Origin: Actinotignum urinale DSM 15805
GTDB taxonomy: Bacteria > Actinomycetota > Actinomycetes > Actinomycetales > Actinomycetaceae
Direction: 5' to 3'
Length of the DNA stretch: 64,000 nt
Assembly: GCF_000420445.1 (NCBI RefSeq)
Contig: NZ_ATUY01000002.1
Span: forward strand, 1 to 64,000
Below are positions 35,051-40,610 of the stretch, piece by piece. Positions within the stretch are counted from its first letter, which is position 1, and each line of letters begins with the position of its first letter. The position numbers and the translations under genes were made by a program. The notes below the pieces were generated by a model. It ran no database searches and was not told the DNA's origin. It was given only the letters and a program-made list of their open reading frames with translations.

Positions 35051-35394
35051 TTGATGCTATTGATTAGAAGATCTAATTAACCACTACTATTCTAACATTT
35101 ACGGTAGTTAGGAACTGTTTTTAATTTTAATACCCTCACAAATGTGGGGGCATTTTTGCACCCATTTTGATGAAAGGAAATCACATACGGTGACATTTAA
35201 CTCTCACTTTTCCGTGGGGTTTCAACGAAAAAGCCCCGCGTGAGCGGGGCTTTGGCGGAGGATGGGGGAGCCTCCCGCGCCCGCTATATATCAATGTTTT
35301 AAGCCTTGGATACCCCTGTTGTACCCCGGAAAATTGGGGAGTGTGGAACGCACCACCCACTTACCACCGGTCGGTAAGTAGGTGGTGCGTTTGT
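35051..35394. other. Left border region of prophage 2
   Basis: No gene is seen. At 35129-35157 lies another copy of the terminator that precedes phage scaffold genes (ATACCCTCAC..GTGGGGGCATTTTTGCACCC, then GATGAAAGGAAA), but no scaffold gene follows. At 35230-35253 AAAGCCCCGC-GTGA-GCGGGGCTTT is an intrinsic terminator. The next bases TGGCGGAGGATGGGGGA match, reversed, the last bases of a tRNA-Ser gene including CCA and may be a short attachment core. The exact phage boundary is not resolved. Confidence 0.45.
35347..35393. terminator. Terminator of HTH module A
   Basis: AACGCACCACCCACTTACC pairs with GGTAAGTAGGTGGTGCGTT directly behind the stop of the reverse HTH gene. A T-rich tail exists on the plus strand. 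Confidence 0.65.
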
Positions 35395-35616
35395 TTATTT
35401 TTTGAGGTCTGTGCGTGCGCCCCTGCCTGGTCGGTTCTTGTTCCATTCGTCAATAGTTTCGGGTAGCCAGCCACGCACGGCGCGCACTCCCTCACCTACT
35501 AGCACATCGGGTTGGGGTAATAGGTTTTTCCCGCTGTAGGATCGTGCGGTTCCGTCGGTTATCCCTATCCGCGCTGCCAAACCGGACAGGGAAAGGTAGT
35601 GAATTGGTTTACTCAT
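35395..35616 (-). CDS. Module A: small HTH protein (WLPETIDEWNK family)
   Basis: This 73-residue protein has an N-terminal MerR/excisionase-like helix-turn-helix (LAARIGITDGTARSYS), a short DxL(V/I)G wing and the strongly conserved tail RGWLPETIDEWNKNRPGRGA. Three intact paralogues and a fragment occur in the window. ATG 35616 overlaps the stop region of the membrane-protein gene. It is the last gene of a three-gene operon. It probably binds DNA; the target is unknown, and the promoters of the modules themselves are candidates. Confidence 0.8.
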   Translation of the reverse strand: MSKPIHYLSLSGLAARIGITDGTARSYSGKNLLPQPDVLVGEGVRAVRGWLPETIDEWNKNRPGRGARTDLKK

Positions 35617-35788
35617 GATTTTCTTTCTCTTTAGGTTTTAGCAACATGTAGGTGGTGGCAAGGGCGCATGTAATCCAGATTGCGCCTGCGCCGATGGAAA
35701 GCCAGGCTGGGGTGGTGTGCTTTGTTGCAGTGTAGAAAATGTTCCAGCCTGCGTAGAGGAGGAGAAGTATTGCGAACGAGTTTTTCAC
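35609..35788 (-). CDS. Module A: small two-helix membrane protein
   Basis: GTG 35788 follows AAGGGG. The 59-residue product has two hydrophobic segments (FAILLLLYAGW and IGAGAIWITCALATTYMLL) and a charged tail KPKEKENHE. Its end overlaps the HTH start by eight bases, so the pair is translationally coupled. Equivalents at 36429, 37908 and 38677 share size and layout but little sequence. Confidence 0.7.
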   Translation of the reverse strand: MKNSFAILLLLYAGWNIFYTATKHTTPAWLSIGAGAIWITCALATTYMLLKPKEKENHE

Positions 35789-35870
35789 GGGTTGCCCCTT
35801 TCGTGGTATGTTTGTTTTGAGGGGTAGGGCTAACAGCCCGGTTGGTTTTCCGGGTGTTAGCTATGGAGTT

Positions 35871-35948
35871 TTATTTCCTGTTTTGCCATGTGGTGATGAG
35901 CGCTGCGATTGCTATGACCACGTTGGCTACGGTGTTTATTATGTCCAT
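35871..35948 (-). CDS. Module A: 25-residue membrane peptide
   Basis: AAGGAGGGG lies at good distance before ATG 35948. The peptide is one hydrophobic helix (NTVANVVIAIAALITT) ending in WQNRK. The module B peptide ends WQNRRK, so the tail is conserved. Size and shape recall small toxic membrane peptides of type I toxin-antitoxin systems, but no antisense RNA is evident. A strong hairpin (35829-35861) separates it from the next gene. Confidence 0.6.
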   Translation of the reverse strand: MDIINTVANVVIAIAALITTWQNRK

Positions 35949-35972
35949 GTCTACCCCTCCTTTCTACCCATA

Positions 35973-36001
35973 AGTATAGCGACTAGCTTCGCTAAAGTCA
36001 A
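35973..36001 (-). promoter_or_regulatory. Promoter of module A with internal palindrome
   Basis: On the reverse strand TTGACT and TATACT are 17 bases apart. The spacer holds TAGCGA-AGCTAG-TCGCTA, a perfect inverted repeat suited to an operator. Confidence 0.8.
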
Positions 36002-36053
36002 CTGCAATTGTTTGGAATGAGCTATTTGACTAGAGTATTATGAGAGTGTGAGT

Positions 36054-36111
36054 GGTCTTGACTGTTATGGTCTGTAGCTACTTGCCGGTCTTGACTGTTA
36101 TGGTCTGTAGC
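36054..36111. repeat. Two 25-bp direct repeats
   Basis: GGTCTTGACTGTTATGGTCT followed by GTAGC occurs at 36054-36078 and 36087-36111, identical, with an eight-base spacer. They lie between modules A and B in front of the module A promoter. Confidence 0.85.
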
Positions 36112-36140
36112 CGTTGGTAGGGTTTTACCTATAAACTTCA

Positions 36141-36168
36141 GGCGGGGCGCATGTTAGTGTGCCCCGCC
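36141..36168. terminator. Terminator of HTH module B
   Basis: GGCGGGGC pairs with GCCCCGCC around a twelve-base loop just behind the HTH B stop; a T-run follows on the plus strand only. Confidence 0.55.
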
Positions 36169-36198
36169 AAATCTTTTTTAGAACACCTTCGAAAACTT

Positions 36199-36432
36199 CT
36201 ATTTCTGCAGGTCGGTTCTGGCTCCTCGCCCGGGACGGTTCTTATTCCATTCGTCAATAGTTTCGGGTAGCCAGCCACGCACGGCGTGGATGTTTCCTGG
36301 TGCGCCTATGAGCGCATCGGGTTCTGGGAGCCTGCCTTGTTTGAGGTAGCTCCGTAGGGTTTCGGGCTTGATCCCTAGGCGCTCCGCGAATCCTGTTGTG
36401 GAGAGGTAGAGGACTGGTTTAGGGGTGTTCAT
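36199..36432 (-). CDS. Module B: small HTH protein (WLPETIDEWNK family)
   Basis: This 77-residue paralogue has the helix-turn-helix FAERLGIKPETLRSYLKQGR, then LPEPDALIGAPG and the conserved RGWLPETIDEWNKNRPGRGA tail. ATG 36432 overlaps the stop of the upstream membrane gene in ATGA; the frame extends further to 36543 but that part is read by the membrane gene in another frame. The recognition helix differs from that of modules A, C and D, so the four proteins may bind different sites. Confidence 0.8.
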   Translation of the reverse strand: MNTPKPVLYLSTTGFAERLGIKPETLRSYLKQGRLPEPDALIGAPGNIHAVRGWLPETIDEWNKNRPGRGARTDLQK

Positions 36433-36596
36433 TCCTCGCCGCCTTTTCCTGTACGGTTTGGAAGGGCTGCGTAGGTAGCTCCAGCGAGCCAGAGTGTTGC
36501 TACGGTCGCTTCTAGCCATGTGGGTGCTCCGCCTGTTATGCATGCGAGCATTATGGCGTATCCTGCCAGGGCTAATGCTAGTGTTGTTTTTTTCAT
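36429..36596 (-). CDS. Module B: small two-helix membrane protein
   Basis: ATG 36596 follows AAGGAT. The 55-residue product has two hydrophobic segments (LALALAGYAIMLACI and ATVATLWLAGATYAAL) and a charged end GKGGEE. The TGA overlaps the HTH start. Confidence 0.7.
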   Translation of the reverse strand: MKKTTLALALAGYAIMLACITGGAPTWLEATVATLWLAGATYAALPNRTGKGGEE

Positions 36597-36677
36597 TGGG
36601 TTATCCTTGGTGTTATAGTGTCTTGTAGGAGGGGGCGCTAGCCCCTACCGTGTGGTAGAGGTTAGCTTTTACAGTTT

Positions 36678-36758
36678 TTACTTCCGGCGGTTTTGCCAGA
36701 TGCTGTAAATTGTTAACGCGACTGAGATTGCGGATAATATCAGTGATGCGATTTCCAC
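36678..36758 (-). CDS. Module B: 26-residue membrane peptide
   Basis: GTG 36758 has AAGGAGGGGG upstream. One hydrophobic helix (IASLILSAISVALTIYSI) ends in WQNRRK, matching module A. A stem GCTAGCCCCTACC/GGTAGAGGTTAGC at 36637-36666 separates it from the next gene. Confidence 0.6.
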   Translation of the reverse strand: MEIASLILSAISVALTIYSIWQNRRK

Positions 36759-36807
36759 GCCCCCTCCTTCTTTGTTTTTCTGTAGGGCTCTTTGCCTTAC
36801 ATCTATA

Positions 36808-36836
36808 ACTATACCCCAAAAGCAAGTTAAGGTCAA
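36808..36836 (-). promoter_or_regulatory. Promoter of module B
   Basis: TTGACC and TATAGT 17 bases apart on the reverse strand, preceded by AAACCCC as at modules C and D. The leader contains GTAAGGC/GCCCTAC, a small hairpin. Confidence 0.8.
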
Positions 36837-36920
36837 GGGGTTTATTCAATAAAACCAAACGAAAACCGGTACACCCCCACACGCTCCACCGGCACCCGCA
36901 CTATTTTTGACACGAACCAG

Positions 36921-36948
36921 AGGGGCGGGGAAAACAACCCCCGCCCCC
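36921..36948. terminator. Hairpin behind the repressor remnant
   Basis: GGGGCGGGG pairs with CCCCGCCCC just past the stop of the reverse-strand fragment. Confidence 0.5.
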
Positions 36949-36953
36949 TTGTT

Positions 36954-37019
36954 TTACACGTCTTGATTCTCCTCTCCTAAATCCTCGTAAGGGTCTGTCG
37001 GGTGGTGTTTCGCCGCCCT
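36954..37019 (-). pseudogene. 3' remnant of a second phage repressor gene
   Basis: The reverse strand reads AKHHPTDPYEDLGEENQDV and stops. The repressor at 39402 ends AKRHPVDPYAGLGEESRDV, so this is the last 19 codons of a homologue. The rest of the gene is absent. It shows that the array region has been built or rearranged by recombination around a repressor locus. Confidence 0.75.
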
Positions 37020-37080
37020 CCAATGAAGCTTCCCACCTGCCTAACCGATGTGACAGGCTGGTGGTGAACCTATAGCCACG

Positions 37081-37109
37081 TTGACGGAAAACCGTGTAAC
37101 GATTAGAGT
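37081..37109 (+). promoter_or_regulatory. Promoter of the DUF2335-like gene
   Basis: TTGACG and TAGAGT are 17 bases apart, about 25 bases upstream of the start codons. Confidence 0.55.
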
Positions 37110-37133
37110 GATAAGACAAGAGAAGGGGAGCGA

Positions 37134-37685
37134 GTGGGACATGAGCCAGAGCTTTATAACGGGAATGAAGAAAGGGATGGACATCGTAGCCAATCCCAGC
37201 CCGGAGAGGCTTCAAAAACTTCGAGAAAATCTCTCCAAACAGGACATGGTAGCCGAAGCGTGGATGGCGACGGGGCGGCAGTTAACTCAAGCCATGAACT
37301 ATTACCAGAAAACGAACAGCGCTTACACTCTCAAGCGGAAATAATTCAGGCTCTTCACACAAGGTATGAAGGGCCTTTGCCAACCCCTGAACTTTTAGCG
37401 GGCTATGGAGAAGTTGATGTGTCTTTCCCTGAACGTATTGTGGCTATGGCTGAAAAGAACATGGTTTCGCAACACAAGGTTATGGAGATGTCGGCGCGGG
37501 CGGAATCGCGTGGGGTTTTAGCGGTTACGTATAGTTTTGCGTTGTTGCCGTTTGGTGCTTTGGGTGTTGCTATTGGTGGGTTGTTTGCGGGTAATGATAT
37601 GGTGAGTATTGTTTCTTTGTGTGCTACGGCGCTTACGTCTGCTCCGTCGATTGTTCGTGAGTTGCGTAAGCGCCGTGGTGATTGA
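37134..37685 (+). CDS. DUF2335-like predicted membrane protein
   Basis: The C-terminal half carries the DUF2335 pattern: YEGPLPTPELLAGYGEVD, PERIVAMAEKN, a helix rich in Met and Glu, then two hydrophobic segments (FALLPFGALGVAIGGLF and IVSLCATAL) and a basic end. Such genes are common in prophages and near phage immunity regions; function is unknown. GTG 37134 follows GGGGAG. A second frame from ATG 37141 to 37344 also looks coding (SQSFITGMKKGMDIVANPS), so the real N-terminus may lie in that frame with a shift near 37300, or there are two overlapping genes. It is the only rightward gene inside the array. Confidence 0.65.
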   Translation: MGHEPELYNGNEERDGHRSQSQPGEASKTSRKSLQTGHGSRSVDGDGAAVNSSHELLPENEQRLHSQAEIIQALHTRYEGPLPTPELLAGYGEVDVSFPERIVAMAEKNMVSQHKVMEMSARAESRGVLAVTYSFALLPFGALGVAIGGLFAGNDMVSIVSLCATALTSAPSIVRELRKRRGD

Positions 37686-37687
37686 TT

Positions 37688-37918
37688 TTAGCTAGTGCTT
37701 GTTTGTTTGGTGCGTTTGCCTTGTCCTGGGCGATTCTTGTTCCATTCGTCTATTGTTTGGGGTAGCCAGCCTCGTACGGCGCGGATTCCTTCGCCGATGT
37801 AGGCGTCGGGTTGGGGGAGGTATCCACGGCTTGAGTATCCTCGCATGGTGCCTTCCGTGACGCCTATGTGCTGGGCTACTTGGGTGAGCCCAAGATAGTG
37901 TACGGGGCTATTCGACAT
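37688..37918 (-). CDS. Module C: small HTH protein (WLPQTIDEWNK family)
   Basis: This 76-residue paralogue has the helix-turn-helix VAQHIGVTEGTMRGYSSRGY, then LPQPDAYIGEG and RGWLPQTIDEWNKNRPGQG, with a Thr/Lys/Ser tail. ATG 37918 lies inside the end of the membrane-protein gene (eleven-base overlap). It is convergent with the DUF2335-like gene, whose stop is two bases away. Confidence 0.8.
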   Translation of the reverse strand: MSNSPVHYLGLTQVAQHIGVTEGTMRGYSSRGYLPQPDAYIGEGIRAVRGWLPQTIDEWNKNRPGQGKRTKQTSTS

Positions 37919-38090
37919 TGTTCTTCTCCTTGTTTGGTTTGAGTGCGTGGATTCCTTCGGCGGTGGCGAAGGTGAGCGCTGCTATGCCGAATAGGGTTTG
38001 GGCTATCCAGTGCATGCCGATGTGGTGGCCGATGATGACGATGGTTGCGCAGAACATGAGCCATGCTGTGTTTTCTCGTAAGGGTTTCAT
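37908..38090 (-). CDS. Module C: small two-helix membrane protein
   Basis: The 60-residue product begins MKPLREN, then has hydrophobic segments LMFCATIVIIGHHIGMHWI and FGIAALTFATAEGI, and a charged tail KPNKEKNNVE like that of module A (KPKEKENHE). It overlaps the HTH gene. Confidence 0.72.
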   Translation of the reverse strand: MKPLRENTAWLMFCATIVIIGHHIGMHWIAQTLFGIAALTFATAEGIHALKPNKEKNNVE

Positions 38091-38163
38091 GTTGTTGGCG
38101 GAAATGGTAACCTAGGGGTACCAACCTCCCGGCCGGCTTGCCGGGGGCTGGTGGAAGATTTAT

Positions 38164-38265
38164 TTATTCATCTTCCTTGTTTTTGGATTTCAGAGCTTTT
38201 ATCAGGTTAGCAATTCCGCTGATGAGAGCTCCTGCTCCTAGTAGTATTTCTCCTAGGTGTTCCAT
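38164..38265 (-). CDS. Module C: 33-residue membrane-active peptide
   Basis: AAAGGAGGAGG lies before ATG 38265. The peptide is a hydrophobic/amphipathic helix (ILLGAGALISGIANLIKAL) with a charged KSKNKEDE end. Leader hairpin 38291-38313 can sequester or release bases complementary to its ribosome site. A stem at 38121-38151 separates it from the next gene. Confidence 0.6.
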   Translation of the reverse strand: MEHLGEILLGAGALISGIANLIKALKSKNKEDE

Positions 38266-38324
38266 TTTCCTCCTCCTTTCTGTGTGATTGGGGGAGGTTT
38301 TCTTTTCCCTCCCTGACACCAATA

Positions 38325-38354
38325 ATTATAACAGGCTATAGCCGTGCAAGTCAA
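38325..38354 (-). promoter_or_regulatory. Promoter of module C
   Basis: TTGACT and a perfect TATAAT are 18 bases apart on the reverse strand; the spacer contains the palindrome GGCTATAGCC. CCCCTTGACT with ATAAACC upstream is shared with modules B and D. Confidence 0.85.
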
Positions 38355-38418
38355 GGGGTTTATCCACAAAAACACACAGAAAAACTCGCAACGATGCAAG
38401 AAAAACAACCCCCACTCT

Positions 38419-38448
38419 CAGCCCACCCCCTGATTGCGGGGCGGGCTG
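38419..38448. terminator. Terminator of HTH module D
   Basis: CAGCCCACCCC pairs with GGGGCGGGCTG around an eight-base loop, directly behind the HTH D stop. Confidence 0.55.
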
Positions 38449-38455
38449 GATCTCT

Positions 38456-38680
38456 TTATTTATGTAAATCTGTCCTAGCGCCCCTACCGGGACGGTTCTT
38501 ATTCCATTCGTCGATTGTTTCGGGTAGCCAGCCACGTATTGGGCGGTCACTATCTGGGCTACCTATGAGGGCGTCAGGTTTGGGCAAGCGTCCTTGTTGA
38601 AGATATCCGCTAATAGTGTTGTTGGTTACGCCTATTCTTTCAGCTACGCCCCGCGAGGATAGGTAAAATGTGGGTTTCAC
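38456..38680 (-). CDS. Module D: small HTH protein (WLPETIDEWNK family)
   Basis: This 74-residue paralogue has the helix-turn-helix VAERIGVTNNTISGYLQQGR, then LPKPDALIGSP and RGWLPETIDEWNKNRPGRGA. GTG 38680 overlaps the membrane-gene stop in GTGA. Confidence 0.8.
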   Translation of the reverse strand: MKPTFYLSSRGVAERIGVTNNTISGYLQQGRLPKPDALIGSPDSDRPIRGWLPETIDEWNKNRPGRGARTDLHK

Positions 38681-38853
38681 TTCTCTGTTCCTTTCTTGTG
38701 GGTTGCGTAGGCGCTAATAGTGGTTGCGACGGCGAAAAGCGCGGTGGCTATGCCGAATAGTGCGGTGGCCGCGTGTGCACTGTTGTGGCGTGCATAGATT
38801 GCTACTGCTAGGCAAATAATTGTTCCTAGCGCGTTGATTAGGGTTTCTTTCAT
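38677..38853 (-). CDS. Module D: small two-helix membrane protein
   Basis: The 58-residue product has hydrophobic segments LINALGTIICLAVAIYA and TALFGIATALFAVATTI with a basic end THKKGTEK. It is coupled to the HTH gene by a four-base overlap. Upstream spacing and hairpin are as in the other modules. Confidence 0.7.
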   Translation of the reverse strand: MKETLINALGTIICLAVAIYARHNSAHAATALFGIATALFAVATTISAYATHKKGTEK

Positions 38854-38936
38854 GGTTGTTTTGGGAAATGTTTTTCGGTTGCCGCGGTTCTTAGCTACTG
38901 TGTTACTATGTAGCTAAGAATCTGGCTAGTAGCTTC

Positions 38937-39026
38937 TTACTTCTTGAGGGCTTCAATCAGTTTGGCTACTGCTTTGATAATTTGGGCTGTTGCCCCGATT
39001 ATTGTGGCTATACCGAAAAGGTTCAT
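38937..39026 (-). CDS. Module D: 29-residue membrane-active peptide
   Basis: AAAGGAGGAGG lies before ATG 39026. The peptide (FGIATIIGATAQIIKAVAKL, ending EALKK) is an amphipathic cationic helix similar in shape to module C and to phenol-soluble-modulin-like peptides. A perfect 11-bp stem at 38888-38920 separates it from the membrane-protein gene. Confidence 0.6.
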   Translation of the reverse strand: MNLFGIATIIGATAQIIKAVAKLIEALKK

Positions 39027-39084
39027 TTCCTCCTCCTTTCTTCATGTTTGGGGGAGGTTTTCTTTTTCCTCCCTAACACCTATA

Positions 39085-39113
39085 ACTATACACGAAACCC
39101 CACCTAAAGTCAA
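39085..39113 (-). promoter_or_regulatory. Promoter of module D
   Basis: TTGACT and TATAGT are 17 bases apart on the reverse strand, preceded by AAACCC. The leader has GGGAGG/CCTCCC at 39051-39073 as in module C. Confidence 0.85.
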
Positions 39114-39401
39114 GGGTTTAAACTCTGAAAATGAAGCAAAGTCCCAGTTTTAGTCCCAGAAGTCCCAGATATAGACCGGAAACGCCCTGAAAAGTCCCAA
39201 CTAGCACACCACCCCGCGCAAAATTGGACACTTTGAGACACGCTGGGACAAAATCCCGACTTCCAAAATCTCACGGTTTCTCACGAAAAACCTCACGATT
39301 TCTCACAAGAATTGTGACAGCTTGTGATAACGCGACGGAAAACAGCAAATAGACACAAAAAATCGCCCCTACAGGTGTTGATAGGGGCAATTTTTCATGT
39401 T

Positions 39402-39752
39402 TTATACGTCCCGGCTCTCCTCACCTAAACCCGCGTAAGGGTCAACCGGGTGGCGTTTCGCCTGCGCTACATCCACATAAGAAGAAACGCTAATAGCGTT
39501 TTCGTCGTATTTTTCGCCGGTCTCAGCCTCGTAAACCACCTGCCAAGCAATCAGGGCAAGAGCGTCACAGAGGTCGCACATTACGTCAATAGTCATTATC
39601 TGTTCGAGCTTTAGCATGTAGCTGAGGCGCGTTAATGTGATGCCGGTTTGTGAAACGAGTTGGCGAATGGACATGCCTTTTTCGTTCATTTCGCGCCGGA
39701 TAATTTCAACGACTTTTCTGTTCAAAAAGCCAGGAAGCAACTTTTTAGCCAT
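39402..39752 (-). CDS. Phage repressor-like helix-turn-helix protein
   Basis: This protein of about 116 residues has an N-terminal helix-turn-helix (MSIRQLVSQTGITLTRLSYML) with a Cro/CI-type fold and a C-terminal helix pair containing the conserved DALALIAWQVVYEAE. It is divergent from a Cro-like gene across a region with three operators, so it is the probable lysogeny repressor. It lacks a LexA-type cleavage domain, so induction must work in another way. ATG 39752 has no ribosome site and may be translated leaderless, as in several phage repressors; TTG 39758 is an alternative. Confidence 0.75.
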   Translation of the reverse strand: MAKKLLPGFLNRKVVEIIRREMNEKGMSIRQLVSQTGITLTRLSYMLKLEQIMTIDVMCDLCDALALIAWQVVYEAETGEKYDENAISVSSYVDVAQAKRHPVDPYAGLGEESRDV

Positions 39753-39760
39753 ACACAAAT

Positions 39761-39847
39761 GGTTGCATATGCGAACGAAAGAATCAACACGAGATTAAAT
39801 GTTTGCAAAAGCGAACAGCTTGGTATAGAATGTTCGCATAAGCAAAC
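39761..39847. promoter_or_regulatory. Repressor/Cro operator region with three sites
   Basis: Three related 16-bp sites follow the pattern GTTYGC-4-GCRAAC: GGTTGC-ATAT-GCGAAC at 39761-39776, GTTTGC-AAAA-GCGAAC at 39801-39816 and GTTCGC-ATAA-GCAAAC at 39832-39847. The rightward -10 TATAGA (39824-39829) lies between sites 2 and 3, so occupancy would block cro. Site 1 lies at the start of the repressor gene and could mediate its own repression. Confidence 0.78.
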
Positions 39848-39862
39848 AGGAAAGGAGCTTAC

Positions 39863-40081
39863 ATGAGTATCGCTAGTGAAGTCCGTGCGGAAATCGCTCG
39901 GAAAAACATCACAGTGCAAGACCTCGCCGAGAAAACAAACCTCAAAAGAAGTTATCTATCTCAGCGCCTCAACGAGCATAAAGAATTTTATGTAGACGAA
40001 TTAATGAACGTTTCCCGTACGTTGAACGTCCCCGCATGGGAACTAGTGCGCAGAGCCGAAGAAAACCAGCAACAAAAATAA
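39863..40081 (+). CDS. Cro-like XRE-family HTH protein
   Basis: This 72-residue protein has an XRE helix-turn-helix (VQDLAEKTNLKRSYLSQRL) and AAAGGAG before ATG 39863. It is the first gene of the rightward early operon, divergent from the repressor, so it most likely plays the Cro part. A stem AAGCCCCTACC/GGTAGGAGCTT (40080-40109) follows the stop and may limit read-through. Confidence 0.78.
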   Translation: MSIASEVRAEIARKNITVQDLAEKTNLKRSYLSQRLNEHKEFYVDELMNVSRTLNVPAWELVRRAEENQQQK

Positions 40082-40125
40082 GCCCCTACCCGACCACAGG
40101 TAGGAGCTTAGGAAAGGAAAACAGC

Positions 40126-40365
40126 ATGAGCACCAACATTTATCAAGCCACCTACCCGCAAAACCCGCAGGTAGACCTCATCGACAACAACGGAAACATA
40201 CATTTCTACATACCAACCATCAACCGGTACGTCACATACCACAACACACACCAATTCAAAGACATGCTATACGGAACAAAAACATTTTCCCCACTCAAAG
40301 ACAAACCACAAGCACTAGAACAACTCCTGGCACGCTACAAAAGAAAGGAGCAAAAACGCTCATGA
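40126..40365 (+). CDS. Phage early protein, unknown
   Basis: This 79-residue protein starts at ATG 40126 after GGAAAGGAAA. It is rich in Asn, Tyr and His at the front (YRYVTYHNTHQFK-like) and basic at the end. It overlaps the next gene by four bases (ATGA). No family recognised. Confidence 0.65.
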   Translation: MSTNIYQATYPQNPQVDLIDNNGNIHFYIPTINRYVTYHNTHQFKDMLYGTKTFSPLKDKPQALEQLLARYKRKEQKRS

Positions 40366-40610
40366 AACCTGACCATCCAGATCACGAAAGCCTACAGGAA
40401 GACATCCTCAACGCCATTACGCAAACCAACTCCAGACTAGTCCTACTAACACAAACCATCGCGGCAACCGTGGCCATTATCCGCGCAAGAGGACGGCTAG
40501 AACCCCTGGAACTCCTCGAAAGTCTCACCAAAATGGGACACGCCATGAACGCCTGCCTGGACGAAGCAACCGAAACAATGCACACCTTCCTCGAGAAAGA
40601 GAACGAATAA
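40362..40610 (+). CDS. Phage early protein, unknown (helical)
   Basis: This 82-residue, mostly helical protein has a hydrophobic heptad stretch (LVLLTQTIAATVAIIRARG). ATG overlaps both neighbours, so it belongs to a tightly coupled early operon. Function unknown. Confidence 0.65.
   Translation: MKPDHPDHESLQEDILNAITQTNSRLVLLTQTIAATVAIIRARGRLEPLELLESLTKMGHAMNACLDEATETMHTFLEKENE

Noticed and set aside
35230-35270. An intact tRNA-Ser gene at the prophage border
   Set aside because: Only about 16 bases match the tRNA 3' end and no T-loop or anticodon arm follows; at most it is an attachment core.
36054-36111. Two direct repeats as a minimal CRISPR array
   Set aside because: Only two copies, an eight-base spacer and no cas genes; CRISPR spacers are about 30 bases or more.
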